A program made the position numbers and the translations under genes. Source: Pseudomonadota bacterium (GTDB lineage Bacteria; Pseudomonadota; Alphaproteobacteria; Rhodospirillales; UBA2165). From it: a stretch of 6,146 bases of DNA. Shown in pieces: positions 1 to 6,054 of this stretch. The stretch is taken from positions 1-6,146 of the forward strand of contig JAQCKY010000157.1 of the NCBI GenBank assembly GCA_027592155.1, written 5' to 3'. The notes under the pieces are model-generated. The model was not told the DNA's origin and searched no databases. It worked only from the letters and a program-made list of their open reading frames with translations. Numbering within the stretch: the first letter of the stretch is position 1; the number at the start of each line of letters is the position of its first letter.

Positions 1-384
1 GGCGCCGCCGGCCGGAATTCGAAGACCCAGTTTGCCCACCGGAACAGGCCCGTGGAAAACGGCACCATAGATAAACCACCGTGCGACGGTCTCCGGGGGA
101 AACTGCTTTATGTTTTCAACGACCCAGTTGCGGACCGGAATACGCTCAATCGTAATGTCCGGCTCCAACACATCTTGGCTTGCCGCCGTAATTGCGACCG
201 CCGTAGAAATCGCAAGCTCGTTGGGAGGGCCTTCCGCAAATCCGGTAATCTTCGCTTTCGGGATTCCTTCGCTGGCTGTCCAGGCAACCGAGTCCACATG
301 GGGCTCTATCGCCCGCGCAAAAGCGTCGGCGGAACTGGGCGGAACAGAGAGGGATAATCGGTAGATGGTGTCCTGGAGAGGCAT
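1..384 (-). CDS. prmA: Ribosomal protein L11 methyltransferase PrmA, N-terminal part (cut by window edge)
   Basis: PrmA uses S-adenosylmethionine to methylate ribosomal protein L11 in the cytoplasm. The visible 128 codons start at ATG 384 (MPLQDTIYRL...) and stay open to base 1. They cover the N-terminal substrate-recognition domain and linker. The family signature is the stretch RNWVVENIKQFPPETVARWF (about residues 84-103), matching the 'W...N...F.P...GRFF..G' block of PrmA, followed by P.G...LRIPAGGA, which normally leads directly into the AFGTG.H.TT segment and the SAM-binding motif. Those catalytic motifs lie outside the window, so integrity cannot be judged. The gene begins 13 bp after the uvrD stop codon, with an AGGA ribosome-binding site (392-389) only 4 nt before the ATG, so translation probably depends on the uvrD transcript. 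Identification is by remembered motif; I am fairly sure. Confidence 0.85.
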   Translation of the reverse strand, partial: MPLQDTIYRLSLSVPPSSADAFARAIEPHVDSVAWTASEGIPKAKITGFAEGPPNELAISTAVAITAASQDVLEPDITIERIPVRNWVVENIKQFPPETVARWFIYGAVFHGPVPVGKLGLRIPAGGA

Positions 385-397
385 AAAGTCCTAAATC

Positions 398-2674
398 TCA
401 AACTGGCTCGACAAAGCTATCCATGACCTTTTTGGTCCCGGCTTTTTCAAACTCAACCTCGAGCTTGTTACCGTCCCGAGAGGTAATCCGGCCATAACCG
501 AATTTCTGGTGGAAAATACGCTCTCCTTCTTGGAACCCGCTGCCGGATGAGCTCGAAGAGACCGTAAAGCTATCGCCGTCGATCGTCGGCGCCGTTTGCT
601 TGTGCAGCCGCCGCTTGCCGATATTCCATTGAAACTCACCGTGGGACGACCGTACCGCAGGCTCCGAGAGGCCGCCGCCGTACAGTCCGGTTTCCGAGAT
701 GACATCGACATTCTCGGCCGGCAGTTCGTCAACGAAGCGGGACGGCAAGGCATTTTGCCACTGGTTATAGATCTGCCGGTTGGCGGCGAAGGTGATGTAA
801 GCTTTTCTGCGCGCCCGGGTGATGCCGACATAAGCTAGGCGGCGTTCCTCTTCCAGCCCTTGAAGGCCCTCTTCGTCGAGGGAGCGTTGATGGGGGAACA
901 AGCCTTCTTCCCAACCCGGTAGGAACACCGTATCGAACTCCAGCCCCTTGGCGGCATGCAGCGTCATCAGGCTGACTTTTTCGTCGGTCTCGTTACTATC
1001 GTTCTCCATCACCAGGCTGACATGTTCGAGGAAACCGGTGAGGTTCTCAAACTGCTCCAGCCCCGATATCAATTCCTTCAAATTCTCCAAGCGGCCGGGC
1101 GCATCCGGCGTCTTATCCATCTGCCACATTTCTGTATAGCCGGACTCGTCCAAAATGATGCCGGCCAGTTCCGAGTGGGGCAGCACGTTGAGATTGCTCC
1201 GCCAGCGCTCAAAATCATCCACCAGCTTTGCCAGTGACGACCGAGCCCGGGGTTTGATCTCATCGGTTTCGACAATCAGCCGCGACGCATCATAAAGCGA
1301 CAGCGAGCGCGCCCGGGCGAGCTGATGGATCGATTGCAGGGTCGCCGCGCCGAGCCCGCGCTTGGGCATATTGACGATACGCTCGAATGCCAGATCGTCG
1401 TCAGGACTGATCGTCACCCGAAGATAGGCGAGAGCGTCCCGAGATTCCTGGCGCTCGTAAAACCGGGGACCGCCAATCACCCGGTAGAGAACACCCAGGG
1501 TGATCAACCGTTCTTCAAATTCCCGGGTCTGAAAACCGGCCCGGACCAGCACCGCATATTCATCGAGACTATGCCCCTTGCTGTGACCGGCTTCGATCTC
1601 GTCGCAGACCACCCGGGCTTCTTCCTTGCCGTCCCACACGCCCCGCACGGTGACCTTGTCTCCGGATTCGGAGCCGGTCCAAAGTGTTTTGCCGAGGCGT
1701 CCCTCATTGTGAGTAATCAGACCTGAAGCAGCCGCGAGGATATGCGGGGTGGAGCGGTAATTACGTTCAAGCCGAATGACCTGAGCACCGGGGAAATCCT
1801 TCTCAAAACGCAGAATATTGCCGACCTCGGCACCGCGCCACGAATAGATCGATTGGTCATCATCGCCGACACAGCAGAGGTTTTCATGCTGTAACGCCAG
1901 CAACCGCAGCCACAAATATTGGGCAACATTGGTATCCTGATACTCATCGACCAGGATGTAACGAAACTTGGTCTGATAAAATGCCGCGATCTCCGGCTCT
2001 TCCGACAACAACGTCAAACAGTGAAGCAAAAGATCCCCAAAATCCGCCGCATTCAGCGCCCGGAGCCGATCTTGATAATCCTTGTAAAGCCCAACAAGCT
2101 GGCCATCGGCAGCATCGGCGCCTTCCCCTGCCGTCACCTTATCGGGGGTCAGCCCGCGGTCCTTCCAGCGCTGTATGGTGGCCAGCAACAGCCGGGCCGG
2201 CCAACGCTTATCATCGATGTGATGGGCCGCCAAAAGTTGTTTCAGAAGCCGAAGCTGATCGTCGGTATCCAGAATTGTAAAATTCGGTTTCAACCCCACC
2301 GCCTCTGCATGAGCGCGAAGGATGCGGGCGCAGACCGAATGGAAGGTACCGAGCCACCAGCCTTCGACCGGCCGGCCGATCAGAGCCCCGACCCGCTCGC
2401 GCATCTCAAATGCGGCGCGGTTGGTAAATGTAACCGCACAAATTTCCCAGGGGCTCGCTTTCCCCTGCACCAAAATATGGGCCAGCCGGCTGGTCAGCAC
2501 GCGCGTCTTTCCCGTTCCGGCACCCGCCAAGACAAGCACCGGGCCATCGATGGCCTCGACGGCGCTGCGTTGCTCCTCGTTCAGCGCTTGCAGATAGGGT
2601 GGATCGACGGAATGCGGCGGCGCCATAGGGTCGGATGGCGGCGGCGCGTCCGTCAGCTCAAAAGGATCTGACAT
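398..2674 (-). CDS. uvrD: UvrD/PcrA-type superfamily 1A ATP-dependent 3'-5' DNA helicase
   Basis: This 758-residue protein unwinds DNA in nucleotide-excision and mismatch repair and removes obstacles such as stalled RNA polymerase. All SF1A motifs are visible in order: Q-motif LNEEQRSAV (31-39), Walker A AGAGTGKT (50-57), Ia TFTNRAAFEMRERV (82-95), Walker B/II LVDEYQDT (241-248), III VGDDDQSIYSWRGA (269-282), IV RLERNYRST (301-309), V VSLMTLHAAKGLEFD (567-581) and VI EEERRLAYVGITRAR (608-622). A Ser/Gly linker (about 706-713) leads to a C-terminal Tudor-like domain (about 717-758, GERIFHQKFGYGRI...), which in UvrD/PcrA binds RNA polymerase. The length is normal for the family. The frame is open upstream to an ATG at 2980, but that 102-residue extension resembles no helicase N-terminus. 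I chose ATG 2674, just before the short Pro-rich leader and Q-motif. No Shine-Dalgarno precedes it, and a possible -10 element ends 7 nt before it. prmA follows directly. Confidence 0.97.
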   Translation of the reverse strand: MSDPFELTDAPPPSDPMAPPHSVDPPYLQALNEEQRSAVEAIDGPVLVLAGAGTGKTRVLTSRLAHILVQGKASPWEICAVTFTNRAAFEMRERVGALIGRPVEGWWLGTFHSVCARILRAHAEAVGLKPNFTILDTDDQLRLLKQLLAAHHIDDKRWPARLLLATIQRWKDRGLTPDKVTAGEGADAADGQLVGLYKDYQDRLRALNAADFGDLLLHCLTLLSEEPEIAAFYQTKFRYILVDEYQDTNVAQYLWLRLLALQHENLCCVGDDDQSIYSWRGAEVGNILRFEKDFPGAQVIRLERNYRSTPHILAAASGLITHNEGRLGKTLWTGSESGDKVTVRGVWDGKEEARVVCDEIEAGHSKGHSLDEYAVLVRAGFQTREFEERLITLGVLYRVIGGPRFYERQESRDALAYLRVTISPDDDLAFERIVNMPKRGLGAATLQSIHQLARARSLSLYDASRLIVETDEIKPRARSSLAKLVDDFERWRSNLNVLPHSELAGIILDESGYTEMWQMDKTPDAPGRLENLKELISGLEQFENLTGFLEHVSLVMENDSNETDEKVSLMTLHAAKGLEFDTVFLPGWEEGLFPHQRSLDEEGLQGLEEERRLAYVGITRARRKAYITFAANRQIYNQWQNALPSRFVDELPAENVDVISETGLYGGGLSEPAVRSSHGEFQWNIGKRRLHKQTAPTIDGDSFTVSSSSSGSGFQEGERIFHQKFGYGRITSRDGNKLEVEFEKAGTKKVMDSFVEPV

Positions 2675-2680
2675 GGCGAA

Positions 2681-2689
2681 ACTATACCA
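2681..2689 (-). promoter_or_regulatory. Putative extended -10 promoter of uvrD, possibly giving a leaderless mRNA
   Basis: Read on the minus strand, the bases before the uvrD ATG are CTGGTATAGTTTCGCC-ATG. TGGTATAGT (2689-2681) fits an extended -10 element (TGnTATAAT, one mismatch). The hexamer ends 7 nt before the A of the ATG, the usual distance to a transcription start, so the mRNA could begin at or next to the start codon. This agrees with the absence of a Shine-Dalgarno sequence. The -35 region is poor (TTTATG at a 17-bp spacer), which extended -10 promoters tolerate. This is inferred from sequence only. Confidence 0.35.
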
Positions 2690-2998
2690 GCGCCGCCGGA
2701 CGGCATAAACCGCCGCGTCATCACTATTCTTGCTTCCGGAAGCCTGCTTCGAATGGCCAATGCCTTCCTGGGACCCATCACCAGTTTCCTCAGCGAAGTT
2801 CTGATTCGGTGGATTGAGCAGCAAAAGCGCCAATTTCCGTGCAGTAAGCACGTTCGGATGCCGATACTTTCTCTCCCCGGTAACCGAATTTTTAGTCCGT
2901 CCAATCCATTGAAAACCGATTGAATCTGAAAGAAATTTCACGAGAAAGCGAACTTTCGGCGTCCGAGCGGCCCGGGGCAATCGCGGATAAATGATCCA

Positions 2999-3029
2999 GA
3001 GACCTCAGAATCTAATCCGATTCGGTCTC
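2999..3029. repeat. Bulged 31-bp inverted repeat upstream of the HtrA-like gene
   Basis: The outer arms are GAGACC (2999-3004) and GGTCTC (3024-3029). The inner arms are GAATC (3008-3012) and GATTC (3019-3023), around the 6-nt loop TAATCC. The left side carries a 3-nt TCA bulge between the arms, and all 11 pairs are Watson-Crick. No T-run follows on either strand, so it does not look like an intrinsic terminator. It ends 8 nt before the TACAAT candidate, where a -35 element would lie, so it could be an operator. If transcription starts further upstream, it would instead be a hairpin in the 5' leader. Its function is unknown. Confidence 0.55.
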
Positions 3030-3037
3030 CCGTGCCG

Positions 3038-3043
3038 TACAAT
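3038..3043 (+). promoter_or_regulatory. Candidate -10 element for the HtrA-like gene
   Basis: TACAAT matches TATAAT at five of six positions. It would start transcription near 3050, giving a leader of about 53 nt before ATG 3103. No convincing -35 hexamer is present at 16-18 bp; the inverted repeat at 2999-3029 occupies that place, which would suit an activator-dependent or repressed promoter. Weak evidence. Confidence 0.25.
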
Positions 3044-3086
3044 GAAATACAGAGCTATTGATGGCCCCCGCGATCCGGGTTGGATC

Positions 3087-3093
3087 GGAGGAG
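3087..3093 (+). promoter_or_regulatory. Strong ribosome-binding site that fixes the start of the HtrA-like gene
   Basis: GGAGGAG lies 9 nt before ATG 3103. It decides against the upstream in-frame TTG 3058 and ATG 3061, which have no such site and would place 14-15 extra polar residues before the signal peptide. Confidence 0.88.
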
Positions 3094-3102
3094 AACTCTA
3101 CC

Positions 3103-4137
3103 ATGGTCCGTAAATTTTCAATCCCCAGCCTACAGTGCCTTTCTTTTATTTCTGCGGTGACCGTCGGTCTTTTTGCTTTTGCATTAACCGTCTCTCCGCA
3201 AAGAGCGGCGGCTCAAACAAACGACATCCTAAAGGCCGTCGTCGGTCTGAAAGCGGAGGTCCCGGCGGACGCCCGTACCGCCACCTTCCTGGGGACCGAA
3301 CGCCAAGGCACCGGCGTTGTCATTGACGATAATGGGCTGATCCTGACCATTGGATATTTGATCCTGGAAGCCGCCGGTGCCGTCATCACCGGACCTGACG
3401 GCAAGCAATATGCGGCAACGGTGACCGCCTATGACCATGACAGCGGGTTTGGATTGATCCGTGCACGAAATCCAAAGGGGCTGATCCCGCTTCGCCTCGG
3501 TAATTCGTCCGAGATCAAGGAAGGCGATCAAGCGCTTGCTGTAAGCCACGGTGGACCACAGCCGATTATTCCCGCCCGCGTCGTTTCGCGCCGCACATTT
3601 GTCGGATACTGGGAATATCTGGTGGATAACGCCATCTTTACCTCTCCCCCTCACAGCTTCCATAGCGGCGCCGCACTGATCGGTGAAGACGGCCGGCTTC
3701 TTGGGATTGGGTCCCTCTTCGTCGGGGATGCGGGCGGTGGCGGCCGACCGCTCCCGGGCAATATGTTCCTGCCTGTCGACGAACTTAAACCGATTTTGGC
3801 GGATCTCTTGGTACGGGGAAAACGTTCGACCCCGCCCCGTCCCTGGATCGGGGTTAACACCAACGAAGTTCTGGGGCGGATCATTGTTTCCCGCGTCTCA
3901 CCCAACGGGCCCGGCGCCCGGGCCGGCATCGATGTCGGCGATATAATTCTCGGCCTCAATGGCCAGCCGCTGCGCGATCAGACGCATTTTTATCGCAAGC
4001 TTTGGCGTTCGGGTTCAGCGGGCGTTACCGTGCCCCTCGACATCCTGCCAAAGGGCCAACCGAGCCTGACGGCAAAGCGCTTCGAGGTTCAGTCGATGGA
4101 TCGACTGGAGTGGCTGAAGCTGGCGCCAACTTTTTAA
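3103..4137 (+). CDS. Exported HtrA-like (S1C-fold) protein with PDZ domain and degenerate catalytic triad; probable pseudoprotease
   Basis: The product has 344 residues. The N-terminus (MVRKFSIPSL...) is a signal peptide: basic start, hydrophobic core at about 14-30, and an AAA-Q cleavage site near residue 37. The mature protein should be periplasmic or otherwise exported. A trypsin-like HtrA domain follows (about 45-240), then a PDZ domain (about 246-315, RPWIGV... to ...VPLDIL, with LGRIIV as the ligand-loop strand). Aligned by eye with HtrA, TNAHVV corresponds to TIGYLI, so the catalytic His is Tyr85. The D..TDLA block corresponds to DHDSGFGL, so the Asp is Gly115. GNSGGPL corresponds to FHSGAAL: Ser188 is kept, but the oxyanion Gly two residues before it is Phe186. 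Normal proteolysis therefore looks unlikely; a PDZ-mediated binding or chaperone-like role is inference. I recall similar TIGYLILEA proteins annotated as S1C proteases in other alphaproteobacteria, but cannot verify this. No operon partner is visible. Confidence 0.88.
   Translation: MVRKFSIPSLQCLSFISAVTVGLFAFALTVSPQRAAAQTNDILKAVVGLKAEVPADARTATFLGTERQGTGVVIDDNGLILTIGYLILEAAGAVITGPDGKQYAATVTAYDHDSGFGLIRARNPKGLIPLRLGNSSEIKEGDQALAVSHGGPQPIIPARVVSRRTFVGYWEYLVDNAIFTSPPHSFHSGAALIGEDGRLLGIGSLFVGDAGGGGRPLPGNMFLPVDELKPILADLLVRGKRSTPPRPWIGVNTNEVLGRIIVSRVSPNGPGARAGIDVGDIILGLNGQPLRDQTHFYRKLWRSGSAGVTVPLDILPKGQPSLTAKRFEVQSMDRLEWLKLAPTF
4090..4107. repeat. Perfect 8-bp inverted repeat at the 3' end of the HtrA-like gene
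   Basis: CAGTCGAT (4090-4097) and ATCGACTG (4100-4107) are separated by only GG. The repeat lies inside the last codons of the HtrA-like gene. RNA from either strand could form a compact hairpin with an effective 4-nt loop. There is no adjacent T-run, so it is not a standard terminator, though it may help protect or end the convergent transcripts. Confidence 0.45.
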
Positions 4138-4143
4138 CAGCGC

Positions 4144-5925
4144 CTATGGCGAGCCATCATGCTCTTCCGCCCGCGCCTCCATAAGTGCCCGATTATAAGC
4201 GGCCATCACCGCCGTCTCGTGCAGGGTGCCGACAAAAATCATGGTCTCGTGATTTTCGACCACGGCGATGTAGTGTTCCCCTGAATCCCGGATCAGCTTG
4301 TTTGCCGTCTGCAAGTCATCGTCTGCATCGAGTATGGGCGGATTCATTCTCACCACATCTTCGGCTTTGATCAAATCGTCGAAATCGTGATCGAATGCCA
4401 CCTCGCTAAGATCCGCGAGGGTAATGGTTCCGACCAATTCCCCAGTGTCACGAATGACAAAGAGCTCGCCAAACTCAGAGTTCTGGAGATTAATCCGCAT
4501 TTCATTGAGCCCCATGCCGACCGGAACCGTCTCGCTGACATCCTCAATGATAGACCGGACTTTGATATTCCGCAGTAGGCCGGTCTCGAACCCGCCGCGC
4601 AGATCGAGCCCCGCTCGTTCCAATTGCCAATGAAAAAAAGATTTGGTTTGAAACTGTTGAGTGATCACCGAGGCAATCACAATCGCAATCATCACCGCGA
4701 CCGTCAGCGCATAATCGCCGGTAAGCTCAAAAACAATCAGGGTTGTCGATATCGGCGCGCCCAGTACCGCGGCGGCCATCGCCCCCATACCGACAATGGT
4801 ATAGGCACTCGGCCCGGAGGAATATTCCGGCAGAATGCCGGTAACGATAAGGCCATAAGCGCCGCCCAGCATCGCGCCAATCATCAACGACGGTGTGAAG
4901 ACGCCCCCGCCAAATCCAGCACCGACGCTGATCGAGGTCGCCAGGATCTTTGCGAGGATGAGAGCGATCAAGAGTTGCAGGGAAAGTTCGACACGAAGGG
5001 CCTCGTTGGTCGCCGCATAACCAACCCCCATGATTTGCGGCAAAATCAAAGCGATCAGTCCAACCAGAAATCCGCCGATGGCCGGCTTCACCCATTGCGG
5101 CGTTGGTATCTTTTGGGCGATGTCTTCCGCCATCATCGCGGATCGCATAAAGAGAATTGCGGTCACGCCGCAGAGCACGCCGAGCCCGACAAACGCGGGG
5201 AACTCCCAAATCGAGGCCAGCGCATGCTCACCGCCCTCAAAAGCCGGAAAATTGCCGAAGGTGGCCCGCGAAATGATGGTCCCGACGACGCTGGCAATCA
5301 CGATTGGGGCAAAAGCGCTTAAGGCAAAATGGCCGACGATCACTTCATGGGCGAACAAGGCGCCGGCGATGGGCGCGTTAAACGAGGCAGCCACGGCCGC
5401 CGCCGCCCCGCAGCCAAGCAATGCCCGGGATAAGGATCGGGTAAGATGCAGCCGTTCGGCAATCCACGCGCCCATCGTCGCACCGAGATGAACCGCAGGA
5501 CCTTCCCGGCCAACGGACGCACCAACGCCGATCGACGCGGAACTGGCTATCGCCGCACCGATACCGGCCCGGAAAGACATGCGTCCACCGCGTAAGGCAC
5601 TTGCTTCGATGACATTGGCGATGCCGAGAGGACGCCGGCCCGGCATCGCGTAATAGATAAATAATCCAATGAGCAGACCACCGGCGGTCGGCACGACCAA
5701 GATCTGCCACCATTCCAGCGCGTGGCCTTCGGTGAACAAGGACTCGGAGTCCGAGCCATAGGCATAAAATTGGATAAAGCCGATCAACTTCCGGATGGCG
5801 ACGGTTCCAGCCCCCGCGACAAGCCCAACAATGACCGCCAGTACCGAGAGGATAAGCTGGTCGTTACGAATGAGCCTGCGGATGCGAAGCATCACGTGGC
5901 TCCAACGGAAGGGGCGACGCGCCAT
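4144..5925 (-). CDS. ClC-family chloride channel/transporter with two C-terminal CBS domains
   Basis: This is a 593-residue inner-membrane protein of the ClC type, which moves chloride or similar anions as a dimer. The membrane domain spans about residues 24-425. The second signature is clear: GREGPAVHLGA (139-149), with gating Glu141. The third is GGGVFTPS (339-346). The first motif, GSGIP in E. coli ClcA, is changed to PLGIA (99-103). The position of the internal proton glutamate (E203 in ClC-ec1) reads LFAHEVI, so it is Val195, as in ClC channels. The central Tyr445 position aligns with Phe431, less certainly. Two CBS domains follow (about 455-510 and 520-578), usually regulatory nucleotide-binding modules. 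GREGP rather than GREGT/S argues against the fluoride-specific CLC-F group. The start is uncertain: ATG 5925 lacks a good ribosome-binding site, while in-frame ATG 5892 (residue 12) has GGAG (5903-5900) 7 nt upstream. The gene is convergent with the HtrA-like gene. Confidence 0.95.
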   Translation of the reverse strand: MARRPFRWSHVMLRIRRLIRNDQLILSVLAVIVGLVAGAGTVAIRKLIGFIQFYAYGSDSESLFTEGHALEWWQILVVPTAGGLLIGLFIYYAMPGRRPLGIANVIEASALRGGRMSFRAGIGAAIASSASIGVGASVGREGPAVHLGATMGAWIAERLHLTRSLSRALLGCGAAAAVAASFNAPIAGALFAHEVIVGHFALSAFAPIVIASVVGTIISRATFGNFPAFEGGEHALASIWEFPAFVGLGVLCGVTAILFMRSAMMAEDIAQKIPTPQWVKPAIGGFLVGLIALILPQIMGVGYAATNEALRVELSLQLLIALILAKILATSISVGAGFGGGVFTPSLMIGAMLGGAYGLIVTGILPEYSSGPSAYTIVGMGAMAAAVLGAPISTTLIVFELTGDYALTVAVMIAIVIASVITQQFQTKSFFHWQLERAGLDLRGGFETGLLRNIKVRSIIEDVSETVPVGMGLNEMRINLQNSEFGELFVIRDTGELVGTITLADLSEVAFDHDFDDLIKAEDVVRMNPPILDADDDLQTANKLIRDSGEHYIAVVENHETMIFVGTLHETAVMAAYNRALMEARAEEHDGSP

Positions 5926-5958
5926 TTATGGTCTTATTTTGCTATGAGCCTAAAACAA

Positions 5959-5987
5959 TACATAGTGATTCCGGTCAGATAGGCCAA
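5959..5987 (-). promoter_or_regulatory. Weak candidate promoter for the ClC gene
   Basis: On the minus strand TTGGCC (5987-5982) and TATGTA (5964-5959) are 17 bp apart, four and three of six matches to the -35 and -10 consensus. The start point would be near 5952, giving a leader of about 27 nt before ATG 5925 or 60 nt before ATG 5892. The 129-bp gap after the GGDEF gene leaves room for an independent promoter. Confidence 0.28.
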
Positions 5988-6035
5988 GGAGTTCCTCGAC
6001 ATAGTCCGACAGGAGGAATTCTAAAAGTTCGAAAC

Positions 6036-6047
6036 GCCGTTTCCGGC
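6036..6047 (-). terminator. Possible weak terminator hairpin after the GGDEF gene
   Basis: On the minus strand, 7 nt after the TGA, GCCG-GAAA-CGGC forms a short GC stem capped by a GNRA-type tetraloop, extendable by two G-U pairs. It is followed by GTTTCGAACTTTT rather than a clean T-run. The position is right for a terminator, but the stem is short and the tail interrupted. Confidence 0.3.
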
Positions 6048-6054
6048 ACCTGGG

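Larger units (their letters stand above)
2675..3102. other. Divergent intergenic region between uvrD and the HtrA-like gene
   Basis: About 430 bp without a gene I can support. From left to right it holds: the putative uvrD -10 (2689-2681); a perfect 12-bp palindrome GCTTCCGGAAGC (2732-2743); two adjacent small inverted repeats, TGAAA-GAAA-TTTCA (2927-2940) and GAAAG-CGAA-CTTTC (2944-2957); a bulged 31-bp inverted repeat (2999-3029); a TACAAT -10 candidate (3038-3043); and the ribosome-binding site of the plus-strand gene (3087-3093). Several frames are open across parts of it: the uvrD frame back to 2980, and a 56-codon plus-strand frame 2753-2923. None resembles a protein I know. I saw no GTTC-N7-GTTC LexA box and no tRNA-like or T-run terminator structure. 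Confidence 0.6.

Noticed and set aside
1919..2671. 250-codon plus-strand open frame
   Set aside because: It lies wholly antisense to the uvrD motif region, is rich in Arg/Gln/Pro/His with no recognisable domain, and is a shadow of the GC-rich helicase codons.
2675..2980. N-terminal extension of UvrD by 102 residues, starting at ATG 2980
   Set aside because: The frame is open, but the added sequence resembles no helicase domain. The 758-residue form already begins just before the Q-motif, as is usual for the family, and a promoter-like element sits right before ATG 2674.
2690..3000. SOS (LexA) box controlling uvrD
   Set aside because: I looked for GTTC-N7-GTTC, the alphaproteobacterial form, on both strands. 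Only half-matches such as GAAC-N7-GTCC (2950-2964) were found.
3058..3102. Earlier start of the HtrA-like protein at TTG 3058 or ATG 3061
   Set aside because: The GGAGGAG site at 3087-3093 with 9-nt spacing points to ATG 3103, and starting there gives a normal signal peptide.
4122..4144. GGCGC/GCGCC repeat as an intrinsic terminator of the HtrA-like gene
   Set aside because: The T-run is in the 13-nt loop instead of after the stem, and the stem has only five pairs.
4624..5322. 232-codon plus-strand open frame
   Set aside because: It is antisense to the ClC membrane domain. Its highly polar composition (many Arg, Asn, His, Gln) is typical of the complement of hydrophobic transmembrane codons.
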